This document shows positions 14,880 through 23,480 of a stretch of 56,326 nucleotides of DNA, one piece after another (positions within the stretch are counted from its first letter, which is position 1; each line of letters starts with the position of its first letter). The stretch is taken from NCBI RefSeq assembly GCF_018130245.1, contig NZ_JAFCKP010000027.1, positions 1-56,326 of the forward strand, given 5' to 3'. The notes under the pieces are model-generated. The model had not been told where the DNA came from. It worked only from the letters and a program-made list of their open reading frames with translations, and searched no databases. Source of the DNA: Bradyrhizobium sp. SZCCT0231. GTDB taxonomy: Bacteria > Pseudomonadota > Alphaproteobacteria > Rhizobiales > Xanthobacteraceae. The translations under genes were made by a program, and so were the position numbers.

Positions 14880-15917
14880 ATGATCTTCCGCCAGCTCTTC
14901 GACAGCGTTTCGGGCACCTACAGCTACGTCCTCGCCAGCCGCCCCGGCGGCGAGGCGCTGATCCTGGATCCCGTGCTGGAAAAGGTCGACCGCTACTGCC
15001 AATTGCTGCGCGAGCTCGACCTCAAGCTGGTCAAGGCGGTCGACACCCATCTGCATGCCGACCACGTCACCGGTCTCGGCGAGCTGCGCGACCGCACCCA
15101 TTGCATGACCGTGATGGGCGACCAGACCAAGGCCGACGTGGTGGCGATGCGGGTGGCCGACGGCGACAAGGTGACGATCGAGGGCCTGGCGCTCGACGTG
15201 ATGTACACGCCGGGCCACACCGACGATTCCTATTCCTATCTGATGGGCGACCGCGTCTTTACCGGCGACACGCTTCTGATCCGCGGTACCGGCCGCACCG
15301 ACTTCCAGAACGGCTCGGCGCGCGCGCAATACGATTCGATCTTCAACCGCCTGCTCAAGCTGCCGGACGAGACGATGGTGTTCCCGGCGCATGACTACAA
15401 GGGCGACACCGTCTCCACCATCGGCGAGGAGAAGCGCTACAATCCGCGGCTCCAGGTGCGCTCGGTCGACGAATATATCGAGCTGATGGCGAACCTGAAG
15501 CTGCCCAATCCGAAGATGATGGACGTGGCGGTGCCCGCCAACATGCATGTCGGCCTGCATCAGGAGGAGCTCGAGAAGGAGGGCCGCGCGCTCAACGCAA
15601 TCGAGGCGATCCGCATCCTCGGCCGGCCCGACATCCTGCTGGTGGACCTGCGCGAAACCAACGAGCGGCTGAAGCACGGCATGCTCGAGGGCGCGCTGCA
15701 CACGCCCTATCCGTCGGTCGAGGAGAGCCTCAAGCCCGGCGGCATGCTGCGCGAGGTCGCGGCCGCGACGGGGCGCCGCGTGGTGTTCTTCTGCGCCTTC
15801 GGCGAACGCTCGGCGATGGCGGTGGCGGCTGCGAAGGACGCGGGGCTGCTCAACACCGCCCATATCGCCGGCGGCATCGATGCCTGGAAGAAGGCGGGCG
15901 GGCCGGTGGTGCACTGA
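14880..15917 (+). CDS. Metallo-beta-lactamase/rhodanese fusion (persulfide dioxygenase-like)
   Basis: A 345-residue two-domain cytoplasmic protein. The N-terminal metallo-hydrolase domain (1-235) has H57-L-H59-A-D61-H62, the TPGHTDDSYSY histidine, DTLLIRGTGRTDFQNG and FPAHDY. This matches ETHE1-type persulfide dioxygenases, which use one iron to oxidise glutathione persulfide to sulfite. The C-terminal rhodanese domain (about 250-345) has the active-site loop C305-A-F-G-E-R-S and a HIAGGIDAWKKAGGP end. It sits 316 nt after the sox genes and likely clears sulfane sulfur inside the cell. No BigR-type repressor gene is adjacent. Confidence 0.92.
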   Translation: MIFRQLFDSVSGTYSYVLASRPGGEALILDPVLEKVDRYCQLLRELDLKLVKAVDTHLHADHVTGLGELRDRTHCMTVMGDQTKADVVAMRVADGDKVTIEGLALDVMYTPGHTDDSYSYLMGDRVFTGDTLLIRGTGRTDFQNGSARAQYDSIFNRLLKLPDETMVFPAHDYKGDTVSTIGEEKRYNPRLQVRSVDEYIELMANLKLPNPKMMDVAVPANMHVGLHQEELEKEGRALNAIEAIRILGRPDILLVDLRETNERLKHGMLEGALHTPYPSVEESLKPGGMLREVAAATGRRVVFFCAFGERSAMAVAAAKDAGLLNTAHIAGGIDAWKKAGGPVVH

Positions 15918-16008
15918 CGGCCTCGCCGCGGGCCTTGAGTTGGGCCAGGAACCGCACATATTGGGCGGATAGATATTCGGATGCAGCATCACCCATCCGG
16001 GACCAGCC

Positions 16009-16179
16009 ATGGCCAAGACCGGGAAGACCACCACAAAGCCGAGCGAACCGCCGAAGCAGGCGCAAGACAAGGCAAAGAAGCCCTCGCCCCGGCGCGAGGT
16101 CGACGACGACGATTACGAAGACGGCGACATCGCAACGCCGAAGCGTGATCGATATGGCCCGGATGACGAGCCGTTGTGA
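16009..16179 (+). CDS. Small charged protein, hypothetical
   Basis: A 56-residue open frame starting MAKTGKTTTKPSEPPKQ, with a Lys/Pro-rich first half and an acidic DDDDYEDGD patch followed by PKRDRYGPDDEPL. It appears intrinsically disordered, with no domain or membrane segment. Third codon positions are mostly G or C, like its neighbours, which supports real coding. A weak GGGA precedes the ATG. Function unknown. A 9-bp hairpin (16203-16234) follows the stop. Confidence 0.55.
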   Translation: MAKTGKTTTKPSEPPKQAQDKAKKPSPRREVDDDDYEDGDIATPKRDRYGPDDEPL

Positions 16180-16202
16180 GGGGCCTACTGGTTCTGATCC
16201 GA

Positions 16203-16234
16203 AGCTAGCGCCCCACTCCCCGCCCGCGCTAGCT
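16203..16234. terminator. Hairpin between the small gene and the MFS gene
   Basis: AGCTAGCGC and GCGCTAGCT form a perfect 9-bp stem with a 14-nt loop. No T-run follows, so intrinsic termination is uncertain. The gap from here to 16313 has nothing else distinct. Confidence 0.4.
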
Positions 16235-16313
16235 GCCATGCGCCTGCGTTCATGGACAAATAACCGCTCTCCCCGATAGTTTGCGCCTCGATCGGGAGTG
16301 AAACGGAACTGTA

Positions 16314-17519
16314 ATGGTCGACGTTCTCGCCGCACCGCAGCAAGGCAAGGCGGACAGTGCGCTGCGCACGCTGACGGGAATCTCGATCGCGCATTGGGTC
16401 AGCCATTTCCATCTGCTGGTCCTGCCGATGCTGTTCCCGTTCCTGAAGGACAAGCTCGGGGTCGGCTATGTCGAGCTCGGCTTCGCGCTGACCACGCTCG
16501 CCGTCGTCTCGGGCCTGACGCAGGCGCCGACCGGCTATCTCGTCGACCATTTTGGCGCGCGCAAGATCCTGCTGATCGGGCTGACGCTCGGCGGCTGCGC
16601 ACTGATCCTGCTCGGCCTGCATCTGAGCTACGCCGCGCTGATCGGCTGCGCCGTGCTGCTGGGCCTCGCCAACAGCGTCTATCATCCCGCCGATTACGCG
16701 ATCCTCGCCGAGCACATGGACGAAGCGCGGATGGGGCGCGCCTTCTCGGTGCACACCTTTGCCGGCTATCTCGGCGGCGCGGTGACGCCGGCGATCGTTG
16801 CCGCGCTGGTCACGGTGTGGGGCGGCGTCGGTGCGCTGATCGCGTCGGGCGCGATTGCGATCCTGGTGGCGTTGCTGCTGATCGCCATGGGCATTCCCGA
16901 GGCCGGCGCGCACAAGAAGAAGCCGGGTGGTGCGAGCGCGCCGAAGCAGGCGGTGATCACGCCGGCGCTGATCACGCTGACCGCGCTGTTCATGCTGCTC
17001 AGCCTGTCGGTCGCCGGCATCAACAATTTCGGCGTGGTCGCGCTGATGAGCGGCTACGGCACCTCCTACTCGATCGCCAATGTCGCGCTGACCGCGTTCC
17101 TCGCCGCCAGCGCCGCGGGCGTGCTCGCGGGCGGCTTCCTCGCCGACCACACCGAGCGTCACGGCTATGTCGCGGCGGCCTGCTTTGCGGCGAATGCCGC
17201 AATCGTGCTGCTGATCGCGCTGGTGACGCTGCCGGGCTGGGTGCTGACCGCCACGATGGCGACTGCGGGCTTTCTCTCCGGCGTGATCGCGCCCTCGCGC
17301 GACATGCTGGTGCGCAATGCGGCACCGGCGGGCGCTGCGGGCCGCGCCTTCGGCATCGTCTCCACCGGCTTCAATCTCGGCGGCATCGTCTCACCGCTGC
17401 TGTTCGGCTGGATCATGGATCAAAGCGCGCCGCACTGGGTGTTCGGCGCGTCGGTGATCTTCATGCTGGCGACGGTGGTGCTGTCGCCGTTCACGGAACG
17501 GCGGGCCAAGGCAAATTGA
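16314..17519 (+). CDS. MFS transporter
   Basis: A 401-residue major facilitator with about 12 membrane segments. The helix 2-3 signature is TGYLVDHFGARKILLIGLT near residues 68-86, and VYHPADYAILAEHMDEARMG near residues 120-139 is characteristic of fosmidomycin-resistance/sugar-phosphate-like MFS members. A Lys-rich central loop (AHKKKPGG) separates the two halves. It ends with a basic RRAKAN tail. The gene stands alone on the plus strand and is convergent with the next MFS gene. Substrate unknown. Confidence 0.88.
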   Translation: MVDVLAAPQQGKADSALRTLTGISIAHWVSHFHLLVLPMLFPFLKDKLGVGYVELGFALTTLAVVSGLTQAPTGYLVDHFGARKILLIGLTLGGCALILLGLHLSYAALIGCAVLLGLANSVYHPADYAILAEHMDEARMGRAFSVHTFAGYLGGAVTPAIVAALVTVWGGVGALIASGAIAILVALLLIAMGIPEAGAHKKKPGGASAPKQAVITPALITLTALFMLLSLSVAGINNFGVVALMSGYGTSYSIANVALTAFLAASAAGVLAGGFLADHTERHGYVAAACFAANAAIVLLIALVTLPGWVLTATMATAGFLSGVIAPSRDMLVRNAAPAGAAGRAFGIVSTGFNLGGIVSPLLFGWIMDQSAPHWVFGASVIFMLATVVLSPFTERRAKAN

Positions 17520-17544
17520 GGCGTCGGTATCGCCACAAATTCAG

Positions 17545-17642
17545 CTGTCGTCCCTGCGAAAGCAGGGACCCATAACCACAGGGAGGAGTTGTGGCGCGAG
17601 ACTGGTCACTCCGAGTCGTCGCCAAACATCTCCCTGTGGTTA
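17545..17642. repeat. Class C repeat, truncated (copy 2)
   Basis: Starts TGTCGTCCCTGCGAAAGC and runs through the usual ACTCCGAGTC centre. It stops at CTGTGGTTA, where other copies continue TGGGTCCCGG. From there a class D repeat takes over, so the right arm is missing. Confidence 0.7.
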
Positions 17643-17800
17643 CCCTCCCCTGGAGGGGGAGGGTCGGCTCACATGGAGCGCAGCGAAATGTGAGACGGGG
17701 TGGGGTGACAGTCTCTCCACCGATACAGTGCCCGAGCGGAGAGATCACCCCACCCCGCTCGCGCTTCGCGCGATCGACCCTCCCCCTCCAGGGGAGGGTA
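17643..17800. repeat. Dispersed repeat, class D (copy 1)
   Basis: About 158 bp with terminal arms CCCTCCCCTGGAGGGGGAGG and CCTCCCCCTCCAGGGGAGGG, and an internal GTGGGGTGACAG / ATCACCCCACCCCGC pairing. A second copy lies at 30048-30205. It sits between convergent MFS genes and is fused to a truncated class C element. Confidence 0.8.
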
Positions 17801-17811
17801 AGAACGGCCCC

Positions 17812-19137
17812 TTACCCCGGCGAAACCGCGCCCTTCAGCGCGCTGGCCTGCGGGGCGATGCTGCGCGTCAGCCTGGCGCGCTCGGTGTTCGGCCAGAGCA
17901 GGAGCAGGCCGAGCAGGCCGGAGCCGACCATGATCACCGCGTTGATGGTGAAGCCGGTCATATAGCCGTCGAGCGTGCTGCCGGCACGCTGGATCGTCGC
18001 CCCCATCACGGCCGGCGCGATGATGCCGGCCAGCGTGTAGAGTGCACCATAGATCGCGAGAATCGCGCCGCGCTGCGACGTCGGGGTGAACTCGCCGAGC
18101 ATGGGCGGGCAGACGACATAGATCGCCCCGCACAGGCCCGAGCCGACCACGAGCAGCGCGATCTGGAGGCCCGCGCCCTGGACCTGCGGCATCATCGCCA
18201 GGATCAGCCCGCCGATCACCAGCGGCACCGAGCCGAGAACGCCGCGGGCCGTACGGGTGTTGTAGCCGCGCGCCATCATCACCTGCGAGATCCAGCCGGT
18301 GAGAATGACGATGGTGGCGCCGAACACCCAGGGCAGGATCGAGATGAAGCCGGCCTGGCTCTGCGAGAAGCCGAGCCCCTTGACGATGAACGGCGTGAAC
18401 CAGGTCAGGCCGAGCGACAGCGCCCAATAGGCGCCGAAGGTTGCGGCGACGCAGCCGATGAAGGTGCGCGAGGTGAGAAGCTGCAAATACGGGATCTTCG
18501 GCTCGGTCGCGGCCGAGACTTGCGTGTCCTCCAGCGGCCCTTCCTTGCCGAGCGCGAGCCAGGCCGCGACCCAGATCAGGCCGACGACGCCGAGCGCGCC
18601 GAAGGCGTAGTGCCAGGAATGATTGACGATGACCCAGTTCAGCGCCGGCACCGCGAGGATGACGCCGAAGGCCGAGCCCTGCGACAGGATCGCGGTGGGC
18701 AGCGTGCGCTTCTCGTCGGGGAACCATTTGTAGATGGCATGCGCGGCGACCGAGAAGGCCGGGCCTTCGCCGGCGCCGAGCACGATGCGGCAGATCAGGA
18801 GCGTGGTGAAGGAGACGGTGCCGACCATCGGAAATTGCGCCAGCGCCCAGATCACAGCCAACGCCAGCAGCACCCAGCGCGTCGGCACCTTGTTGACGAT
18901 GAAGCCGACCACGATCGCAGCGATCGAGAACAGGAAGAAGAAGGAAGAGCCGAGCAGGCCGAATTGCTCCGGAGTGAGCTTCAGCTCGGTCATGATCGGC
19001 ACGCCGGCAAGACCCACGACGATCTTGTCGGCGAAGTTCACCAGCATGAAGAGGAACAGGAGAAAGGTGATGGCCCAGGCGCCCTTTGGCGTCCTTGTCG
19101 TCTTGCCCGCCGCCGCCGGCGTTCCCTGAGCGCTCAT
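17812..19137 (-). CDS. MFS transporter (ACS/sugar-acid type)
   Basis: A 441-residue transporter with about 12 membrane helices. NFADKIVVGLAGVPIMTEL near residue 35 and LGSSFFFLFSIAAIVVGFI near residues 64-82 match the anion:cation symporter (ACS) branch, which includes hexuronate, galactonate and phthalate permeases. RIVLGAGEGPAFSVAAHAIY near residue 115 is the helix 4 signature of that branch. I use the ATG at 19137 because GGGGAG precedes it; a GTG at 19149 would place that ribosome site inside the gene. An organic anion substrate is likely but unspecified. It diverges from the Att-like ABC operon. Confidence 0.88.
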   Translation of the reverse strand: MSAQGTPAAAGKTTRTPKGAWAITFLLFLFMLVNFADKIVVGLAGVPIMTELKLTPEQFGLLGSSFFFLFSIAAIVVGFIVNKVPTRWVLLALAVIWALAQFPMVGTVSFTTLLICRIVLGAGEGPAFSVAAHAIYKWFPDEKRTLPTAILSQGSAFGVILAVPALNWVIVNHSWHYAFGALGVVGLIWVAAWLALGKEGPLEDTQVSAATEPKIPYLQLLTSRTFIGCVAATFGAYWALSLGLTWFTPFIVKGLGFSQSQAGFISILPWVFGATIVILTGWISQVMMARGYNTRTARGVLGSVPLVIGGLILAMMPQVQGAGLQIALLVVGSGLCGAIYVVCPPMLGEFTPTSQRGAILAIYGALYTLAGIIAPAVMGATIQRAGSTLDGYMTGFTINAVIMVGSGLLGLLLLWPNTERARLTRSIAPQASALKGAVSPG

Positions 19138-19280
19138 GAATCTCCCCACATGTCTTTTGGCACTTTTTTGATTTGGCCGTCTTGGAAGCTAACAACGGCT
19201 TCGAGACCAACGCAACCCGGCATTTCCCCGGCAGGTGTGCTACGCAGCAATTCCGTAAATTCCGTCCGGCGCCATTCATC

Positions 19281-19934
19281 GTGCTGAGCATCCGAAATCT
19301 TTCCAAGACGTTCTCCTCGGCCGGCGAGCCGGTCCATGTGCTGCGCGGCGTCGATCTCGACCTCAAGGCTGGCGAACGCGTCGCGCTGACGGGTGAATCC
19401 GGCAGCGGCAAGAGCACATTGCTGCACCTGATCGCGGGGTTAGACGCCGCCGATGGCGGCACGATCCGGCTGGAGGAGATCGAGGTCACCAAGCTGTCGG
19501 ATGCCGGACGGGCCAGCTTGCGGCGCGACCGCATCGGCCTGGTTTTTCAGCAATTCAACCTGATCCCCAGCCTCTCCGTCGCGGACAATCTCGCCTTCCA
19601 GGCGCGGATCGCCGGCCGGCATGATGCGGCCTGGACCAAAGAGCTTGTCGAGCGGCTCGGACTCGGCAGCCTGCTCAAACGTTATCCAGAACAAATATCG
19701 GGCGGCCAGCAGCAGCGGGTCGCGATCGGCCGGGCGCTGGCGACGAAGCCCTCGCTGCTGCTTGCGGACGAGCCGACCGGCAATCTCGATGAAGACACCG
19801 CCGAGGACGTGCTGGCGCTGACGCGCGACCTCGTCGCACGCACCGGCTGCGGCTTCCTGATGGTGACGCACAGCCTGCATCTGGCCGCCACGCTCGACCG
19901 TCATCTCACCTTGCATGCGGGACGAATCGCATGA
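19281..19934 (+). CDS. ABC transporter ATP-binding protein (MacB/LolD-like)
   Basis: A 217-residue ATPase. Walker A is GESGSGKST near residue 40, the Q-loop is VFQQFNLIPS near residue 85, the signature is SGGQQQR near residue 139 and Walker B is LLLADEPTGNLDE near residue 160. The H-loop histidine is in MVTHSLHLAAT. PTGNLDE is typical of LolD/MacB/FtsE-type ATPases that power substrate extrusion or lipoprotein release. The start GTG at 19281 gives the normal domain edge (LSIRNLSKTF); an in-frame upstream start at 19173 would add an atypical extension. It overlaps the permease gene by 4 nt. Confidence 0.92.
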   Translation: MLSIRNLSKTFSSAGEPVHVLRGVDLDLKAGERVALTGESGSGKSTLLHLIAGLDAADGGTIRLEEIEVTKLSDAGRASLRRDRIGLVFQQFNLIPSLSVADNLAFQARIAGRHDAAWTKELVERLGLGSLLKRYPEQISGGQQQRVAIGRALATKPSLLLADEPTGNLDEDTAEDVLALTRDLVARTGCGFLMVTHSLHLAATLDRHLTLHAGRIA

Positions 19935-22393
19935 GGCGCGCGCTGTGGATCCTCGCCGTGCTGCTCAGCCATTGGCGGCGCCACAAGATGCAGTTCGCGA
20001 CGCTGCTGGTCGGGCTGATCGCGGCGACCGCGCTGTGGAGCGGCGTGCAGGCGATCAACCAGCAGGCCCGCAGCGCCTATGACCGCGCGGCGGCGACGTT
20101 CGGCGGCGTGCGCACCGCGATGCTGGTCGCTCCCAATGCGGCGACCTTTCCGCAAGAGCTGTTCATAAAGCTCCGCCGCGCCGGGTGGCCGGTTTCGCCG
20201 GTGCTGGAGGGACGGGTGCAGATCAACGGGCGCTCGCTGCGGCTGCTCGGCATCGAGCCGGTGACACTGCCCGCCGATGTCGGCAACGCGCCGCGTCTCG
20301 GCGCCGCGGATCTCAGCAGCTTTGTTGCGCCGCCGGGCCAGACGCTGGTGGCGCGGGAGACGCTGGCCGACTTGCAGGAGCCGGAAGGCGCGGCACCGGC
20401 GATCAGCAATGGCGCAGAGCTGCCGCCGCTGCGCGTGCAGCCGCAGCTCGCGCCCGATGTGCTCGTGGTCGATATCGGCGTGGCACAGCGCCTCCTCAGC
20501 AAGCCGGATCAGGTGTCGCGGCTGCTGATCGGAAAGCCGAGGGGCAAGCCGATCCCGCTCGCGAGCGTCGTCGGCGACCAGCTGCAGCTGGTCGCGCCGA
20601 ATGCGGAGACGGAGCTGGAGCGCCTCACCGACAGCTTTCATCTCAACCTCACCGCCTTCGGCCTGTTGTCGTTCTTCGTCGGCCTGTTCATCGTCAACTC
20701 GGCCGTCGGCCTCGCCTTCGAGCAGCGGCTGCCGATGCTGCGGACCTTGCGGGCCTGCGGTGCCTCGGCGCGGCTGGTCAACACGGTGCTGGTGGTCGAG
20801 CTCGTGGCACTGGCGCTGGTGGCAGGCCTGATCGGGCTCGCCTGCGGCTATTTCATCGCGGCTGCCTTGCTGCCCGACGTCGCGGCCTCGCTGCGCGGGC
20901 TCTATGGCGCGCGGATTCCGGGGCAGCTCACGTTACACCCCGAATGGTGGCTCGCCGGCATCGGCATCAGCGTTGCCGGCGCGCTCGTTGCGGCGGCAAC
21001 GAGCCTGATCAAGGCGATCAGGATGCCGGTGCTGGCGACGGCGCAGCCGCGCGCCTGGCAGCAGCGGCAACGCCGCTGGCTGGTCCTGCAGAGCTGTGCG
21101 GCCTGCGCCGTGTTCGCGGTCGCACTGCTGCTGCTCCATTACGGACAATCGCTGATCGCAGGGTTCGGCGTGCTCGCGGCGCTGATGCTAGGTGCGGCAC
21201 TGTTCCTGCCGGCCTTCCTCGACATCATCCTGCTCGCGGGCCAGCGCGTCGCGCGAGGCCCGCTGGCGCTGTGGTTCTGGGCGGACAGCCGGCAACAGCT
21301 TTCCGGATTGTCGCTCGCGCTGATGGCGCTGCTGCTCGCGCTCGCGGTCAATGTCGGGGTGTCCACCATGGTGGACACGTTCAGCCGCACCTTCATCGGC
21401 TGGCTCAACGGGCGGCTCGCCGCCGACGTCTACATCAGCGCGTCCGACAATGCGCAAGGCGTTGCGATTCGAAACTGGCTGAAGGATCGCAGCGATGTTC
21501 AGGCGATCCTCTCGGGCGGACGCGCCGAGGCGCAAATCCAGGGCCAATCGGTCGAATTGCTCGGCCTGCCCGATCACGCGCTGTATCGCGAGCGCTGGCC
21601 GCTGCTGGAAACCACGCCGCGCGCCTGGACCCGGCTGGTGCCGGGCAACGCCGCCTTCATCAGCGAGCAATTGAGCCGCCGGCTGAACGTCCGCCTCGGT
21701 GACGTCGTCGAGGTGCCGGCGCCGGGCGGGACCTGGGAGCTCGACATCGTCGGCATCTATGCCGATTACGGCAACCCCAAGGGGCAGCTCACGGTGAATG
21801 TCGCCGCACTGATCCGGCAGTTTCCGCAGACGCCGCAGACGCGGATCGGCCTGATCGTCGCGAGAGAGAATAGCCCCGGCCTGATCGCGGCCTTGCAGAA
21901 GCGGTTCGGGCTCGACGACCGCAGCGTGGCCGACCAGGCGACGGTGAGGGCGGAATCGATCCGCATCTTCAACCGCACCTTTGCGGTGACCTCGGCGCTG
22001 AACGCCTTCACGCTCGGCGTCGCGGGCATTGCGCTTCTCACCAGCCTGCTCACGCTGGCCAACTCCCGCCTGCCGCAGCTTGCGCCGCTATGGGCGATCG
22101 GCATCACGCGGCCGCGCCTTGCCGCAATCGAGCTGACCAAGACGCTCTCGGTCGCGCTGTTCACGGCGCTGCTGGCCGTGCCGCTCGGTCTCCTGGTCGC
22201 GTGGTGCCTGATTGCAATCGTGAACGTGAAAGCATTCGGCTGGCGGCTGCCGTTCCATGTATTTCCATTGCAATTGATCGAGCTCGTCGCGGTCGCGCTG
22301 CTCGCCTCGCTGCTTGCGGCGCTGCTGCCGGTGGCGAGGCTGGCGCGGATGCAGCCGGCGAACCTGATCAAGGTGTTTGCCAATGAGCGCTGA
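19931..22393 (+). CDS. ABC transporter permease, two FtsX domains
   Basis: An 820-residue membrane protein: one N-terminal helix (about 20-40), a large periplasmic domain, then three helices with the FtsX core (about 240-370, including EQRLPMLRTLRACGASARLV). A second helix cluster lies about 385-480, followed by another periplasmic domain and a C-terminal FtsX triplet (about 690-815). This doubled layout is found in AttFG/DevC-like exporters and lipoprotein-release permeases. With the ATPase and the secreted lipocalin-like protein it matches the att operon of Vibrio in gene order. Substrate unknown. Confidence 0.9.
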   Translation: MRRALWILAVLLSHWRRHKMQFATLLVGLIAATALWSGVQAINQQARSAYDRAAATFGGVRTAMLVAPNAATFPQELFIKLRRAGWPVSPVLEGRVQINGRSLRLLGIEPVTLPADVGNAPRLGAADLSSFVAPPGQTLVARETLADLQEPEGAAPAISNGAELPPLRVQPQLAPDVLVVDIGVAQRLLSKPDQVSRLLIGKPRGKPIPLASVVGDQLQLVAPNAETELERLTDSFHLNLTAFGLLSFFVGLFIVNSAVGLAFEQRLPMLRTLRACGASARLVNTVLVVELVALALVAGLIGLACGYFIAAALLPDVAASLRGLYGARIPGQLTLHPEWWLAGIGISVAGALVAAATSLIKAIRMPVLATAQPRAWQQRQRRWLVLQSCAACAVFAVALLLLHYGQSLIAGFGVLAALMLGAALFLPAFLDIILLAGQRVARGPLALWFWADSRQQLSGLSLALMALLLALAVNVGVSTMVDTFSRTFIGWLNGRLAADVYISASDNAQGVAIRNWLKDRSDVQAILSGGRAEAQIQGQSVELLGLPDHALYRERWPLLETTPRAWTRLVPGNAAFISEQLSRRLNVRLGDVVEVPAPGGTWELDIVGIYADYGNPKGQLTVNVAALIRQFPQTPQTRIGLIVARENSPGLIAALQKRFGLDDRSVADQATVRAESIRIFNRTFAVTSALNAFTLGVAGIALLTSLLTLANSRLPQLAPLWAIGITRPRLAAIELTKTLSVALFTALLAVPLGLLVAWCLIAIVNVKAFGWRLPFHVFPLQLIELVAVALLASLLAALLPVARLARMQPANLIKVFANER

Positions 22394-23465
22394 AGCAATC
22401 TCGCGGCGCAGTTTCGCCGGCGGCATCGCCGCCCTCGCTCTCGCGCGCCGTGCCAGCGCGCAGGGCTATGCCGGACTCGGCGAGACTGCCGGCGGCTTTG
22501 CGAAGGTGATGCCGGGAAAGGCGTTCACCTTCCCCGCCGATCACGGACCGCATCCGGAGTTTCGTATCGAGTGGTGGTATCTCACGGCAAACCTCGTCGA
22601 CACGAGCGGCGCGGCTTGCGGCCTGCAATGGACGCTGTTTCGCCAGGCGGCGCAGCCGGGCCCGCAAGGCGAAGGCTGGGCCAACCAGCAGGTGTGGATG
22701 GCGCATGCCGCGGTGACACGGGCCGACACCCACCGCTTCTCCGAAACGTTTTCGCGCGGTGGCGTGGGGCAAGCCGGCGTGACGGCCAAACCGTTCGATG
22801 CCTGGATCGACGATTGGGAGATGAAGGGTCTCGAGCGCACCGACGATCGCACGTTGGCGCCGCTGACGCTGAAGGCGTCCGGCACCGATTTCAGCTATGC
22901 GCTGACGCTGGCGGCCGACCGGCCGGTGGTGTTGCAAGGCGATGGCGGCTACAGCCGCAAGTCGGAGCGCGGGCAGGCGTCCTACTATTACAGCCAGCCG
23001 TTCTATCGCGCGCGCGGTACGCTCACCATCGACGACAAGGCGGTCGACGTCTCGGGCCAGGCCTGGATGGACCGGGAATGGAGCAGCCAGCCGCTCGACA
23101 CTGATCAGACCGGCTGGGACTGGCTCTCGCTGCATCTTTCATCCGGGGACAAGCTGATGCTGTACCGGCTGCGGCAGAAGGACGCTCAGGATTATCCGTT
23201 CGGCAACTGGATCAGCGCCAACGGCGGCACGCAGATGATTGCAGGCAGCGACATCCAGATGATGCCGAAGGCCACAGCGGATGTTGCCGGACGCAAGTTG
23301 CCGGTGGAATGGCAGATCGCGATCCCCTCGCGCTCGTTCTCGATCCTGTGCAAGCCGCTCAATCCCGGGGCCTGGATGGCGACCGGTTTTTCCTATTGGG
23401 AAGGGCCGATCAGCTTTACCGGGACGCATGACGGCGTTGGCTATCTCGAGCTGACCGGCTATTGA
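22383..23465 (+). CDS. Lipocalin-like AttH/carotenoid 1,2-hydratase family protein
   Basis: A 360-residue secreted protein. A Tat motif, SRRSFAGGIAALALARRASA (residues 7-26), leads into a mature domain beginning with FTFPADHGPHPEFRIEWWYL. EWWY is the signature of the AttH/CrtC-type double-lipocalin family. A second signature, SGQAWMDREWSSQPL, lies near residue 222. The family binds hydrophobic ligands. It starts inside the last codons of the permease (11-nt overlap), so it is coupled to the transporter and is probably its periplasmic partner. Confidence 0.9.
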   Translation: MSAEAISRRSFAGGIAALALARRASAQGYAGLGETAGGFAKVMPGKAFTFPADHGPHPEFRIEWWYLTANLVDTSGAACGLQWTLFRQAAQPGPQGEGWANQQVWMAHAAVTRADTHRFSETFSRGGVGQAGVTAKPFDAWIDDWEMKGLERTDDRTLAPLTLKASGTDFSYALTLAADRPVVLQGDGGYSRKSERGQASYYYSQPFYRARGTLTIDDKAVDVSGQAWMDREWSSQPLDTDQTGWDWLSLHLSSGDKLMLYRLRQKDAQDYPFGNWISANGGTQMIAGSDIQMMPKATADVAGRKLPVEWQIAIPSRSFSILCKPLNPGAWMATGFSYWEGPISFTGTHDGVGYLELTGY

Positions 23466-23480
23466 GGCGCGATCTCTTCG

